A program made the translations under genes and the position numbers. This document shows positions 20,899-35,982 of a stretch of 64,000 nucleotides of DNA, piece after piece. Origin of the DNA: Coniochaeta sp. PMI_546 (lineage: Eukaryota; Ascomycota; Sordariomycetes; Coniochaetales; Coniochaetaceae). Each line of letters begins with the position of its first letter. Position 1 is the first letter of the stretch. Location of the stretch: positions 558,001-622,000 of the forward strand of contig MU271158.1 in NCBI GenBank assembly GCA_021432605.1. Direction: 5' to 3'. Below the pieces are notes generated by a model. The model saw only the letters and a program-made list of their open reading frames with translations. It was not told the origin of the DNA and ran no database searches.

Positions 20899-22461
20899 AT
20901 GGGCTCCATCTCTAAGCCGGATACAGCCGTCAAACTCCCCACAATCAAACTGGACACGACCTTGGCAGACCTCTACAAGCACGCCAGTTCAAAAGCCTCC
21001 ACCCAACGCATAGGCTTCGTCTTCACGGGCGTGAACAGTGCCCTCGACCTGACCGATTCCTTTCCGCGTAATGAAAAGTTTCTTTACCAAGACAGCCCTT
21101 TCAACACCCTTCCGACCGAGAAGCTCATCAGGAGAAGTTCTCCTTCCCTCCAGCGCTCCCTCGCAGCGAAGTACCTTTCTTTGATCGCTCAACGTGACGC
21201 CTTCATTGCCGGCCCGGCCTCATCAGCAGCTGTCATCTGCTTTCCAGCCGATGCTTCCGACCCGGAGCACTCCCGGCGCGAGGCCGAGGCGACCATCTCG
21301 GTCCTTGATCCGTCCCAGAAACCCGAACTGGTGTTCTGCCCCGGTCCTGCTAATATCCCTCCGCTGAACGAATTGAACGTCGACAGGATAGCGTGCAAGG
21401 TCGTGCTAGATGGACTCCTAGGCCTGCCACTAACGGTTCCATTGGAGACTACGTGGTACCTGAACTCCAAGGCTGCGCTTGCCGACTCCCAGCTTCCGAC
21501 ACCGCGAATGGATATCGTTGAAGTGACTGGGTTCTGCATCAAGGCGAGTGGGTGCTGCGAAGTGTGCGTTAAGGACGAAGAGGGTACGCACTTCGTCCCT
21601 GTCGATTGCTCTGGAGCACGCGGCAGCTGGATCAAGGCAGGTGAGAAGAGAATCCTGGATGTCATCCGAAGGAAGCCAGTGCCATTCGTTATGAAGAACC
21701 AGCAAACATTTGGTGGGGCCGGAACTTGGGTGGTCCACTCAGAGGAGGGCAAGGCGGATCTGCTCGGCATCCTGGCCGGCGAGGACGGTGTCCTGAGGAA
21801 AATGCTCGCGCAGGTAACGGAGGCGAATCGCCACTTGAAACCGGCTACCATTATCATCAGCGACATAGTTAAGGACCCAATCGGCGACTACGGAGTCACC
21901 TTCTTCGTAAATGACAGGGGAGAGGCCGCATTCCTTGGAGCTTCCGAGCAGATGACGGACAGTTGCAATGCATGGATCGGAAGCACCATCAACTACACTC
22001 ACCAAGACACCCTGCGGGAGAAATTCGATCCGCTGGTGAAGAGAACCGCGGCATGGCTGGCCGCAAAGGGCTATTACGGGCCGGCGGGAATGGACGTTCT
22101 TGAGACCGCGACCCCGGGACAGACAGATAGCCATACTGGCGAGGAGACTGCGTACCACATCGTCGACCTCAATGTACGGACATCCGGCTCTATGTGCTTG
22201 CCAGTGATGCGAGGCTATTTCACGAACATGGGTCTTGGGTGCGCGAGCAGCTTCTCCCTTACTGCAAAGGGTAGTCGTGAAGAATTCATCGAGGCGTCCA
22301 GGGAGGACTTCGAATCAGGTCGAATGTGCATTTTGAGTTGGTATCACGATCGAAAGACTGACCAGAGCATTGCCGATGTTGTTATTGGGGGATCGGATGA
22401 GAGCGACTTGCAGAAGCGGATGCAAAGAGTAAGAGATGCGACGGAGGAGGTTGTCTTTTGA
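20899..22461 (+). CDS. Fungal ATP-grasp protein (solid-state culture expressed protein, Aos23-like)
   Basis: A single exon of 520 residues from the ATG at 20899 (MGSISKPDTAVKLPTIKLDT); 37 further in-frame residues upstream to 20788 look non-homologous. It has the ordered segments of a fungal ATP-grasp-like protein: IGFVFTGVNSALDL near the N-terminus, a Lys-containing nucleotide-binding strand VPFVMKNQQTFGGAGTWVV (about residues 255-275), IIISDIVKDPIGDYGVTFFV, and the metal-binding C-terminal part GYYGPAGMDVLE and HIVDLNVRTSGSMCLPVMRG. ATP-grasp enzymes ligate a carboxylate to an amine or thiol via acylphosphate; the substrate of this fungal group is unknown to me. The Aos23 name is from memory of the family. 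No targeting signal, probably cytosolic. Confidence 0.88.
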   Translation: MGSISKPDTAVKLPTIKLDTTLADLYKHASSKASTQRIGFVFTGVNSALDLTDSFPRNEKFLYQDSPFNTLPTEKLIRRSSPSLQRSLAAKYLSLIAQRDAFIAGPASSAAVICFPADASDPEHSRREAEATISVLDPSQKPELVFCPGPANIPPLNELNVDRIACKVVLDGLLGLPLTVPLETTWYLNSKAALADSQLPTPRMDIVEVTGFCIKASGCCEVCVKDEEGTHFVPVDCSGARGSWIKAGEKRILDVIRRKPVPFVMKNQQTFGGAGTWVVHSEEGKADLLGILAGEDGVLRKMLAQVTEANRHLKPATIIISDIVKDPIGDYGVTFFVNDRGEAAFLGASEQMTDSCNAWIGSTINYTHQDTLREKFDPLVKRTAAWLAAKGYYGPAGMDVLETATPGQTDSHTGEETAYHIVDLNVRTSGSMCLPVMRGYFTNMGLGCASSFSLTAKGSREEFIEASREDFESGRMCILSWYHDRKTDQSIADVVIGGSDESDLQKRMQRVRDATEEVVF

Positions 22462-23972
22462 GTTAACTTCTTGGCATCCTTGAGCTGTGATAAGCTTAGC
22501 AGATGTGCCCAAGCGCAGTGCAAGGATAATTGGGAGGCAAGAGAAGTTTGGGACATATAGCTGCCATGTTTACTGTAACAGTCAGACTTCGTGTTATGGT
22601 TCGCGACGCGATTGGAAGGGTCTAGAGAGGGGAAAATGTGGAAAACGACACCCACCTAGATCTATGGATAGAAAGTTTACCTTCAATCCACGAGACAATG
22701 AGATTTTTTTTAGGAGGGAAGCTGAACGACAAAGTAGCAGTCTACCACTATTATGACCTACTCAGGGTCGAATCCACTTTAAACGCCGCAGGCAGGTCCC
22801 TTAGTCGTCTCGTCTCCCATAAGTTCTCGACTACATATGCCGTCGACATCCGCCGTTTTCGCTTCGAAGAAAGTTATCTATTGTCAAAACTACCCAGATT
22901 CCACATCGGAATGAACTTCCTTTTGTTTCCTGCCGGCCGCGTTGGGCACTTCGAACCGTCATCGAGCTCTCGACGGGCCGCCTTGCTGAGACTATCCTTT
23001 TCGTAGCAGCACCACTAGCTCTAGCACGCTCCTCACAGGCCAGTTCACGCCAGTGTACACTCTCATACCTCGGGCATATTCTCTGTGTGACTGTTGTTGT
23101 CCCAATTGGGCCGATAATATGGTTGAACTGATACCCAACGACTGGTGAGCATCCGGGTTGGACTTGGCCACATACTACGGCCCGAGCAATAGCTTCGACC
23201 CGGTGATCCCCATGGCAGCATCTCAGTACTTGGGCTCCGACACCGCGAGAGTGTGCAATGCTCTTATGTTCGGTTTGGTGATCGGTCGAGGGTTCCTGAT
23301 TCATGACGACGACGACGACGACACGGCTGATTAAGAGTGAGAATGAGCGGTGCTATCTAGACGAGGCTGAGCCAACTTAAGCTCCTTGGTTCACCAGTGG
23401 CCAAATTCCAATCGTGCTGTGCTCTGCCTGAAAACCCCCTTCTCCTGCGCCGGGAGCAGAGATGAAAAGATGTTGTTTGGCTCGTCCTGTGGATAGATAG
23501 GCAAGCTTATTAGGGGTTGTTTGCCATGATGGATCTTGCAGGGGCATATGCGGATGCATGTATGGGGGCAGTATCTTGTTGTCAAGACTGATCATGGTGA
23601 AATGGCGAAGTGGCAAAAGGGAGAAAACAGTCGCTTGCTAGAGGACCATCCTGGAAATCCACCGTTCTACATGTATATGCCAATGGGACAGGCCGATGGA
23701 GACATTTCCATTGTCTCCGGGCTGAATTCAGGGTTGTCTAACAGATGCGATAGGGATGAGATCAGAGTCTATTGTATCGCGTATGGATTTCTATACTGCC
23801 CAGCATCCACCAAGCCATTTGGTTTAGCCCCTTTGCCCTCCAAGGGAGACCAGGATCGCCAACATCAGGAGAGGTAACATACGTAGGAGGCGAGCGGATG
23901 GCCAGCGTGGTGAATAGCGCAAGCATAACTGAAGATTTTCACGCAACAGCCAGCCATCCCCACAAGACAGCT
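22462..23972. other. Gene-free stretch (1.5 kb) with (GAC)6 microsatellite
   Basis: No supported gene on either strand. A (GAC)6 tract lies at about 23305-23323. Frames up to 157 codons exist but show no domain or plausible exon chain. Confidence 0.45.
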
Positions 23973-26858
<2,886 letters not shown>

Positions 26859-28195
26859 ATGATGCCCTCAGCACTCCTTTTCGTTACCATCTTGGCGGGC
26901 GGTGCTCTCGCGCAGCAAAGTGTCTGGGGCCAATGCGGTGGCATCGGTTGGTCGGGCGCGACCAGCTGCGTGGCCGGAAGTTGCTGCAAAACGCAAAACG
27001 ACTATTATGCTCAATGCACGCCGGGCGCAGGGTGCGGTGGCGCCGGTACGACCATGACAACCGCGACAACTAGAGCGACGACGACGACGACAACAGGTAA
27101 AACGACGAGTACCACCTCCAAAGCAACATCATCTCCAAGCAGCACCAGCCGGACCAGATTCGCGGGAGTGAACATCGCAGGGTTTGACTTCGGATGCGGC
27201 ACTGATGGCACCTGCAACACTTCCAAGATCTACCCGCCAGTCAAGAACATGCCGCCTTCTTACAACAACCCTGATGGCGCCGGTCAGATGAATCACTTCT
27301 ACAAGGACGACCACATGAATATTTTCCGCCTACCCGTGGGTTGGCAGTACCTTGTTAACAACAACCTCGGCGGGAACCTTGATTCCACCAACCTTGGCTA
27401 CTACGACCAGCTAGTCCAGAGCTGTCTATCCACGGGTGCCTACTGCATCATCGACATCCACAACTATGCCAGGTGGAACGGTGCAATCATCGGTCAAGGT
27501 GGCCCCACGAACGACCAGTTCGTGAGTGTCTGGAAACAGCTTGCAACCAAGTACGCAAGTCAGTCTCGTATCTGGTTTGGTATCATGAACGAGCCCCACG
27601 ACGTTCCCAGCATCACAACTTGGGCAGCCACCGTCCAAGCCGTCGTCACTGCCATTCGCAATGCCGGGGCTACCAGCCAGTTCATCTCCCTGCCCGGCAA
27701 CGACTGGCAGTCAGCAGGGGCTGTCATCAACGACGGCAGTGCTGCCGCTCTCTCGTCCGTCAAGAATCCGGATGGCACGACAACGAACCTGATATTTGAC
27801 GTTCATAAGTACTTGGATTCTGACAACTCTGGTACTCACACGGAGTGTGTTACGAACAACATCGACGGCGCCTTTGCACCGCTGGCCACATGGCTGAGGC
27901 AGAACGGCCGGCAAGCGATCCTCACAGAAACTGGTGGAGGCAACACCGCCTCGTGCCAGACATACATGTGCCAGCAGATCGCGTATCTTAAGTAAGCGAA
28001 CTGATATCACTTCTCGCCGCTCATAACGTGCTAACACCCTGATTTAGCGCCAACGCGGACGTCTATCTCGGCTACGTCGGATGGAGTGCCGGTTCGTTCG
28101 ACAACACTTACGAGTTGGTGGAGACGCCATCCGGAGGTGGTTCTTCCTGGACCGACACCTCGCTTGTTAAGTCATGCCTTGCCCGCTCATCGTAA
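26859..28195 (+). CDS. GH5 endo-1,4-beta-glucanase (EG II/Cel5A type) with N-terminal CBM1
   Basis: Exons 26859-27991 and 28048-28195 give 426 residues. The signal peptide is [18 protein letters not shown]; two adjacent ATGs make the first residue uncertain by one. CBM1 follows (about residues 21-53: [22 protein letters not shown]), then a Thr-rich linker to about residue 98, then the GH5 barrel starting [17 protein letters not shown]. The acid/base Glu245 is in FGIMNEPHD and the nucleophile Glu357 in [21 protein letters not shown] is also typical. The splice completes [20 protein letters not shown]. It should cut internal beta-1,4-glucan bonds in cellulose outside the cell. It has the same order (CBM1-linker-GH5) as Trichoderma EG II. 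It is the divergent partner of the GH10 xylanase, whose CBM1 is at the opposite end. Confidence 0.97.
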
Positions 28196-28485
28196 GCTCC
28201 GAGCCGTGCCATGCAGTGACAGAGAAGACACGCTCGCCAATTGGAAACAACGGGCCACGCATATATGTACATATAAAACTATATCCGGTCTGTCTATATT
28301 ATCGTTAAATATCCTGACCTGGACCGAGGTGGACAGGCATGCCCCAACGCACTATCCGCTCTATATACTAGCTATGAGCCATCCGAAGACGAGTCGCCCT
28401 GACTAAAAGCACAGTAAGATCAACCACAGTCATGCTCCCCACCGCATATGACTGCTCCGACCTTAAGCGACCGTGCTGCAGTATC

Positions 28486-31400
28486 TCACTTCGCGACCGC
28501 ATACTCCTCAATCACACTCCTAGGCTCCACATACGTACCCAAGGCTTTGTAGGGCACGTCATAACCAAAGGCCTGTGGCCCACCGACCTCAATACCGAAC
28601 TCGGTATCTGTCCACCGCGGCGAGCAGGTAATGCCGACGACGGTAACGTGATACCCATACTTGAACTCGGGTACACCAAGTGCTCGGCCGGAGCCATTGT
28701 CGAGAATGGCAATGAGATCCGGCACGGCCGCCACGAAACTCACGGTACCGTCGTCGGCTGTGTGCTCGACAAAGATGTTTTCGTTCTTGAACGGGATCTT
28801 GATTTTACCTCCCGACACGAGCGGTGTTGCCCGCCTTACCGAGCCGCCCCCGACCATCTCGTCCTCCTCGTCGCCCTGATCGAAGGCTGCGACGTGTACA
28901 GCGCCATAGGAGTGACCTTTGAACAAGCGCCGTTCAACCGCCACGATCTTGCCACGGAATATCACCTTTGCAGCTCCTGGCCCTCCCGCTTCCTCAATGA
29001 TGGACTCGGCAACAAGAGATAGGGAGTTGCTGGCCTCGCAGCGGGAGATGGCTCGACCGATACGCCACGCCAGTGATACAGTGTTCAGCACACCGTAGTT
29101 GCGCACATACTCGGTTTTCGTTGGCCGAGCAGCCATCCCAACGCGAGAACCCATCTCCGAGCATGATGCTCGCAGCGCCCGGTCGACAATCTCGTCGTCC
29201 GAAGCCTTGACCATGAGGATACTCTTGCCGTCACCCGAGTCAATGGCACATGGTACTAGCTCTCCAGGCTTATGCACGGCCAGTGTGGTCTGGGCGTAAG
29301 TCGGGTAAGCTCTTCCCATCCAATCTGCGTCGATGACGGGTGCATTGAAGAAGCGAGTTGAGCCGACCAGAAATGGCTCCATGCCGTTGGCTCCCCCTAT
29401 CTCAAGTCCCATGACAGCATCGAAGGTGGTGTGGCCCAGGTATTCCATCAATGTGCGAAAGGCTTCGACTGTCTCGATGCTCTGCAGTCGTTCGACAGAC
29501 ACGGCAGGACTGCCCATGTGTCCACCCCAGTATATAACGTCCGTGTCTTTGAGTGCAGACTGGTCGATGATGCGAATCTCGTACCCCTTTCGAAGCATGT
29601 CACGGAGCTGAATGAAAGACGGCTGTGGCGTGCCACCACCCGCGCAGCCAAGAACATAACAGCCGTCGGCAATCCAAGCGAGATCTACCTCAGAAATCAT
29701 CCACTCGTCAATCCCCGAAGCGCTTTGCCGGATGAGCGGGCGGTAGGTGAACGGATCAACGCGCTCCTGCTCGGTCACCTTGACAGCAAAGTTCTTGGCA
29801 GCCTCTTCGACTTCTTCGTCATCTGTCAGTCCTTCATTTGCACAGTCGCTCTCCTCAGCAGCCAGGGTGGCATGGAAGTCGATTTCGCCTATAGCCTTGA
29901 CGATAGTCCGGATCTGGTTGGCAACGTACTGCAGCGGCATGCTCTCCACCTCGGCTATGACAATGCTAGAGGGTATTGCTCCAGCAGCGATGGCTCGCTC
30001 GACGGCCACCTTCTTCGCGTGCTCAATGGCTTGCGTTTCGGTTTGGTGGGTCGTGCCTTGCACGATGTCGACGCTGCCACAAACCTTGCAGATAGCAGCA
30101 CCAACAGCATTGGCCACGTCGTGAAACGGCGGCTTGATTAGGGCAGAGGCTCCATCTAGGTGATCGGGTGCAAGCACAGCGCCGCCGCCGACGAGAAGCA
30201 CAGGCACTGGGTCGGGCGATGTTTTGACGACCTCGATGGCGCGCTCCAATAATGCCTTGATGCGTTTCGTCGCGTCAGTCACAAAAGCAGCATCGAGAGC
30301 GTTAGCTCTGCTAGTGTCGCCAATTGTAGCGCGGCCGCTTGCAACAGCGATATCGGTGGCAGTGCAGACCGGGCCTCCAAACACGAGAGCCTTCTCGGGG
30401 AGGAAATGCCCGACAGACTCGGGGCCCACCTTTACGATGCCGTCTTCGCCTGTGCGGACAAGAGAACCACCACCGAGGCCAATAGAATGAAGCTGAGGCA
30501 TGGAATAGTTCACCCGGACGCCTGCCACAGTGACGTATGCGGATGCCTGGCGTGGTAGGCCCGATGGCAAGATGACGCCGACGTCAGATGTTGTGCCACC
30601 TATATCGACGATGATGGCCGAAGAGCCACCACCATCGAGGCGTGCGAGGTAAGCGGCGCCACGCATGGAGTTGGTGGCACCCGACGAAAAAGTACGGATT
30701 GGAATCCGTGCCGCAGATGCAGAGTCGAGGATTGTGCCGTCGTTCTGAGTAATGAACAACGGGCAAGTCAGGTTGAGGCTACGCGTGGCCCGCTTGAAGC
30801 GCCGGACAGTTGTACGCGCGTAAGCGAGGATGCCAGCGTTGAGGATGCTTGCATTCTCGCGCTCGAGGAAGCCAATGTTGGCCACTTCATGCGAGCACAC
30901 GATATCGGCGCCGGGAATCTCCCGCAGCATAATGTCGCGGACGCGTGTCTCCTGGTGGAAGGTCTCGTCGATGGGCGAGAAAACGCCAGCGATGACGACA
31001 GCCGTGATTCCGCGCTCTTTGATAGCTTTACATTGCTCAATGACTTGGGACTCAACAATAGGAGCCTCTTGGGCTCCATCAATGTGCAGCCCACCGTCAA
31101 TGATGCCGGTATAGCCGTTGAGGATGGCAGCGAGGTCAGCCGGAAACTCAGAGAAGGGCGGAACCTCGCGCAAGAATGACCTAGACAGGCGGATGACCGC
31201 AACCTTCTGCAGCCGCCTAGCGTCGCGTTCCACGACAGCGTTGATGAAATGGGTAGTCCCGACGGTAACGCTGGCGATGCGAGACGGACTGATACTTCCG
31301 GACTCTATCACAGCCCGTACAGCTGTCGTGATACCTGAGGTAGCATCTGGCGTTGTTGGGGTCTTCTTGAGGCTGATGATGCCGCGGTTGGGGTCACCTG

Positions 31401-31556
31401 CAGCAGCCAAAGCGAGGTCAATTGCCACCGCATCAGTGTTTGTGCCTTAGTAACACATTGAAAATGTCAGCCGTGTTTATATCTATCCTGGTCCTGACGA
31501 TGTGACCTACCACCAACATCAACACCTATTCGAACAGTCTTCTCGATCACGGTCAT
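28486..31556 (-). CDS. Hydantoinase/oxoprolinase (HyuA) fused to DUF917
   Basis: Exons 31556-31511 and 31445-28486 give 1001 residues. The small first exon supplies MTVIEKTVRIGVDVGG, completing the N-terminal nucleotide-binding motif VRIGVDVGGTNTDAVAIDLA; without it the ORF would lack the start of the domain. The hydantoinase/oxoprolinase N-domain and A-domain fill the first half (TVGTTHFINAVVERD, DIGGTTSDVGVILPSG, LHSIGLGGGSLVR), and the second half from about residue 600 is DUF917 (VLGCAGGGTPQPSF, YWGGHMGSPAVSVERL, EIGGANGMEPFLVG). HyuA enzymes open five-membered cyclic amides such as hydantoins or 5-oxoproline using ATP. No HyuB partner is in the window. It is divergent from an NCS1 permease, suggesting uptake and cleavage of one nitrogenous ring compound. 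Cytosolic. Confidence 0.96.
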
Positions 31557-32956
31557 CTTCCTTGCCCGGCGTCCCTTCTCGGTGGTCCTACAGTAGCGGT
31601 AGGGAGCGTGTTATCTTCCGGAAACCAAAAGGACACAGCAAACACGAGGCATGGGTACACCTTTTTGAGCGACATGAAGGGTGGACACGGCACGCTTGTG
31701 TCAGACCCCAGAGAAGGATCTCATACCTCTGATACGACATCGCCAGCCGGTGCCGGCCCCGGGTCGTTAATCGTTACGGCATTGGCTTACAACCAATGAG
31801 GCCTCTGAGAAAGAGTTGATCTGGATTGGTCCGGATATAATTGATGAGGGCCGTTCGCCTCGGGACTGACAAGACATGGAGTCAGCATCACTACATACTA
31901 GCTCTTGGGTTCATAGCTCGCAGGAGATAAAGCGGCAGTGATTAGAACCCTTCGCACATCTAGCAAAGGACCTTGTGCATAGTAGCGACCTCCAAGTCTG
32001 GCCTGTGATAAGGTGCCGATGGGTGGTACGTGATTCGATAAGTGCTATCTGTCTGATTGGCAAGGATGCTAAGAAATGGTGGGAGAACGCCGTCACTGTT
32101 GCTGCCAGCGGTAGAGCGAGACCCGAAGCTCAGGGCCACTCCACCAAAGGTCCACCCCGGTCGACGGCATTGGCCCCGGACGTTGCCAACCCCCCCGAAA
32201 AATTCCCCACATCGCCGGCACCATCTCTGCCGATGGATTGGAGTATCCCGAGTCCCTGCGAACCGGCGAACTCCTGCAGCTAATGCTGTCGATAACAGCC
32301 GTGGTCTGGCTTTGATGACTGGCAAGTGCCGAGAGTCGCAATCACCTACGGGCGGCCGCTCCCATTCCAAAGCCGTTGGCCATGCTAAGATTGGCTGTAG
32401 CTAAGGATGCGACTCCGCTAACGCTACGAGATCGCGACTGTTGCAGTGAGGGGATTCCCCCGCCAACAGAGTCTCACGTCGCGATCGACGGGTATGGTTG
32501 CCGACAAGAGGCGACAGCCACCCTAAAGCTGTGCATGGCCATCCATGGTCCGCCGTGGCGAGAGGGGAGGTTGCGAAGCGCGGAGCCATATCGTCGCGGT
32601 ATCTGCCATGATGGATAGGGAAAGATAGCATATCGAAAACAGCCATGGCCAGATCCAGCATATCAGATAGACAGAGATCAAACAGACACACCATTGTGGC
32701 TTTATCATTGCTGATTGCTGGGATTAGGATGCTACTACGGCAGAGATCGGTCTTACCCTCCTCCGCATTAGTTTTCGGTCACACCTGTCGACATGACAGG
32801 TGATCTGCATGATCTTTATTAGTGAACCCATCCTCTCCGTTCCCTCGGGTCTGCCCTTGCCCTTCTTTTGCAGTTCCTCCATTGCTCTGCGAGTTGATCC
32901 CTTTGGGCATCTATATCGACTTTTGTGCAGCGGCAGGCCGGAACAAGAACTTCATC
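31557..32956. promoter_or_regulatory. Divergent promoter of hydantoinase and NCS1 permease genes with two GATAAG boxes
   Basis: 1.4 kb without a recognisable gene. Two GATAAG hexamers lie 30 bases apart at 32005-32010 and 32035-32040, on the same strand; the first is TGATAAG. Such sites bind AreA/NIT2-type GATA factors that release nitrogen-catabolite repression. Their presence fits a pair of genes for nitrogen scavenging, but motif occurrence alone is weak evidence. Confidence 0.4.
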
Positions 32957-34904
32957 ATGAGCATCGCAGCCGTCAAGCGTTGGGCACGTCTCCCAAGTGA
33001 CGAGAAGTCTGTCTCCAACATCTGGATTAACGAAGATATCCGGCCATTGCCGCCATCTCGTCGAACATGGACAGTTTGGACCTTCACTTCCTTCTGGACT
33101 ACCAATCAGGTCTGCAGTAGGTCACTCCCCCTAGAAACAGCTACCTACCTTGTCGTACAAGACCTGACGATGGTGGTAGTCTCAAACTGGCAGCTTGGTG
33201 GTGCTCTCGTGGCCTCTGGTCTGAGCGTGTGGCAGGCCATGATCTCCATCATCCTCGGCAAATGCATCGTTGCTGCCGTTGCAATCTTCAATGGCTACGT
33301 GGGTGCTGAGTGGCACATCGGGTTCCCCGTTGTCAGTCGATACATCTGGGGTGTGCGCGGCCAATTCATCCTGCTCATTCAACGGATCATCCTGTCCCTC
33401 GTGTGGTTTGCTGTGCAGAGCTGGACTGGCGGCATCTGCATATCGGCCATCCTCGGGTCCATATTCCCGTCCTTCCAGAATATTGGCAACGTCTTCCCAG
33501 AATCATCCCATCTCGAAACCAAGCAGTTTGTTGGGTGGGTTTTGTTCAATGTTGTTCTGATTCCGGTACTTTATATCCGTCCTGAGAAGATGAAGGGCAC
33601 CCTGCTTGCCTTCAATATTATTTCGGCCGTCACACTTATCAGCATGATGATCTGGTCGCTTGCCGTGGCAAAGGGTGCCGGTGAGCTCCTTTCGCAGGGC
33701 AACAAGTCGATGAGCTCCGAGGAGCTTGGCTGGGGCATCACGAGCGGTGTGTCAACCGTAATCGGCAGCATTGCGGTCGGGCTTACCAACCAGCCTGATT
33801 ATTCGCGCTTTGCCCGCCGTCCCGGCGATCAGATCTTCGGGCAGTGGTTCGCCATCATGTAAGTTGTGCAACAGCCACGATTGCCCAGGGGGACACGCAG
33901 CCACTAACCTCTCCCCAACAGCTTCATGGGTACAGTGTTCCCATTGTTCGGATGTCTGACTGCTTCGGCCACCCAAGCCTATTTTGGAGAGGCAGTGTGG
34001 AATCCTCGTAAGTCGATTCTCTCCTCGAATCCCACGCTGATTCGTCACTGATACATGGTCCTTCAGCTGTCCTTTCTCAACTGTGGCTGGACACTTCGTA
34101 CAGCAGCGGCGCTCGCGCCGGCGCGTTCTTCACCGGCGTGGGCTTGCTCATCTGCCAAGTTGCCATTAACACGGTCGACAATGCCTTCTCGGCTGGAATG
34201 GACATGGCTGCAGTAAGTCCACGTCTACCCTCCGAGATCCATCCTCGGAGGGGTGCATCCCTCCATGTCTGCTAACGCAGTGTCTCTAGCTGTGCTCAAG
34301 CTACATCAACATTCGCCGCGGAGCGTACATTGGCCTGGTCCTCAGCATTGCACTTTGTCCCTGGGAGTTGCTCTCCTCGGCGGGTGTGTTCATCAGCGTC
34401 CTCTCAGCATACAGCGTGTTCCTCGGTCCAGTGATTGGCATCCAGGTGTGCGATTATTGGTTCATCCGCCGGCGCCGCATCAAGTTGTCGGACCTCTACC
34501 ACCCAAGACCCGAAGGAATTTACTACTTCTATCGCGGTTTCAACTGGCGTTCGTTTCTGGCTTGGATTCTCGGTTTCTGGTCGCAGCTCCCCGGGTTTGC
34601 TCAAAACGTTACTCCGTATACCGTCACTGTCTCCAAAGGGTGGACCAACATCTTCAACCTTGCCTTCCTCGTTGGCTTTGCAATATCATTCAGCTTGTTC
34701 TATGTTTTTAACCATTTCTGGCCTCCCGTTGGGCTTGGCGAGATTGATGAGTACGATATCTATGGCACATTCACTCCCGAGGAGGCGGCGAGGTTCGGAA
34801 TCACCCCTCGAGATGGATCGACTGTTGTTCTTGAGGGTATGACTGAGTCGGACGGCGTGAGTAGCGACAAGGAGGTGACCCTGGAGAAGGGCTTCAAGAT
34901 CTAG
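32957..34904 (+). CDS. NCS1 family permease (nucleobase/allantoin/hydantoin-type)
   Basis: Five exons, 32957-33116, 33180-33858, 33922-34007, 34067-34212 and 34290-34904, give 561 residues, normal for fungal NCS1 carriers. The start at 32957 gives MSIAAVKRWARLPSDEKSVS; upstream codons to 32822 lack homology. Motifs: NEDIRPLPPSRRTWTVWTF, then FWTTNQVCISNWQLGG across splice 1, GAEWHIGFPVVSRYIWGVRG, TNQPDYSRFARRPGD, NTVDNAFSAGMDMAA, INIRRGAYIG and GPVIGIQVCDYWFIRRR. About twelve hydrophobic helices; plasma membrane symporter (H+ or Na+). The first intron (63 nt) is a multiple of three and stop-free, so it reads through in the genomic frame. NCS1 members carry uracil, allantoin, purines or hydantoins; the divergent hydantoinase neighbour favours a cyclic ureide, which is inference. 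Confidence 0.95.
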
Positions 34905-35982
34905 ACTTCTAGCAGTCTGCGCTAGGGCACAGTGTCGTATACCAAGACGCATAAATGTCGAGAGTCATGTCAGATGATGGCAAGGCATCCATTCTTCCAG
35001 TCTAGTAGAGCTGTTTCACACCGCTGCAATGCAGGAGTAAGAGTGGCGTGGTCAGGTGATGTGTTCTTGGGATGGTGAGCGGTGAGAGATGAGCATAAGG
35101 TTGTTAGTGACGCCTCGTGCATGTATATGTCTGCGCTTGACGTGGGTGTTGGGCTTACCAGTCACAAACTCGATGCCTCTGCCCACCAAACAGATGCAAA
35201 CATGAGGTAAGTTGCCTGTTCGATTGGACGCCGGTGTAGGTTTGCACCGCACTTCCGCATGCAGATGTTTTCCGGTCGTGGAGAAACAGGGCGCGCGTCT
35301 TCTCCACATGGTTGAGCATAATGCTTAAAACTGCTTCTTCGTTGCTTTGCTACCACCTGGGCGCACCCTAGTGATCACGCCCCTTCTTGATGTCGGGCGA
35401 TCCTTAACTTAGAGCACATCCACGATCATATGTGTTCTGACTTCTCGTTAGTTGTCTGGTCCTGTGCCCCCGCTTCAAGGCACACAACGGCAAGGGACAT
35501 GAGGTAGGTAGGTACAACATGTATTTGTCCCTACCTGGGACAAAACGGGCACGTGGTCACAATGGCTGCATGGGCCACTGGAGTATTTTCCCTTCACCCT
35601 CATCATGCATACCTTCTCAGACATCAGGCCGCACCGGCTGCGTGCCTTCTGATGAGCGACGGACCTTACATCGGCTTGCCGCCCCACAATATGAAGTTCC
35701 AGAGAAGGGGCTGAGCTGTCATATTGCAGTCCTTGTAGGTCTTGTGCTCCTCTCTCCCGAGTAAGGTAGACTACCTGGCTTGCGTTCGTACAGAGTACGT
35801 GAGTCCGCTTGCCTGGCAACAACCGAGAACTGCCTTAATTCAACGCCTGCACCCATCACTCTCCACCACTGTTGGAACCCTCTTTCAACGAACACCACAC
35901 GACTTCGCTTTCACACCGGTGACCAGAACCAACAAGAACCAGCATCCAAGTTGCACTCCCACTAACAACCAGTAAGCCCACG
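34905..35982. other. Gene-free stretch (1.1 kb)
   Basis: No gene recognised. A GAGGTAGGTAGGTAC motif near 35501-35515 and AAGGTAGACTACC near 35763-35775 belong to the dispersed motif set. The right end is the promoter of the SnoaL-like gene. Confidence 0.45.

Noticed and set aside
21189-21866. 225-codon minus-strand frame inside the ATP-grasp gene
   Set aside because: A codon-bias shadow of the plus-strand gene; no domain and no independent evidence.
22638-23304. Frames of 122 and 157 codons on opposite strands downstream of the ATP-grasp gene
   Set aside because: No recognisable protein and no consistent splicing.
29431-30141. 236-codon plus-strand frame opposite the hydantoinase gene
   Set aside because: Antisense shadow of a well-supported 1001-residue protein.
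32957-33180. Splicing of NCS1 intron 1 at GTCTGC directly after the TTNQ codons
   Set aside because: Poor donor; GTAGGT at 33117 gives TTNQVCISNWQ with the spacing typical of NCS1 carriers.
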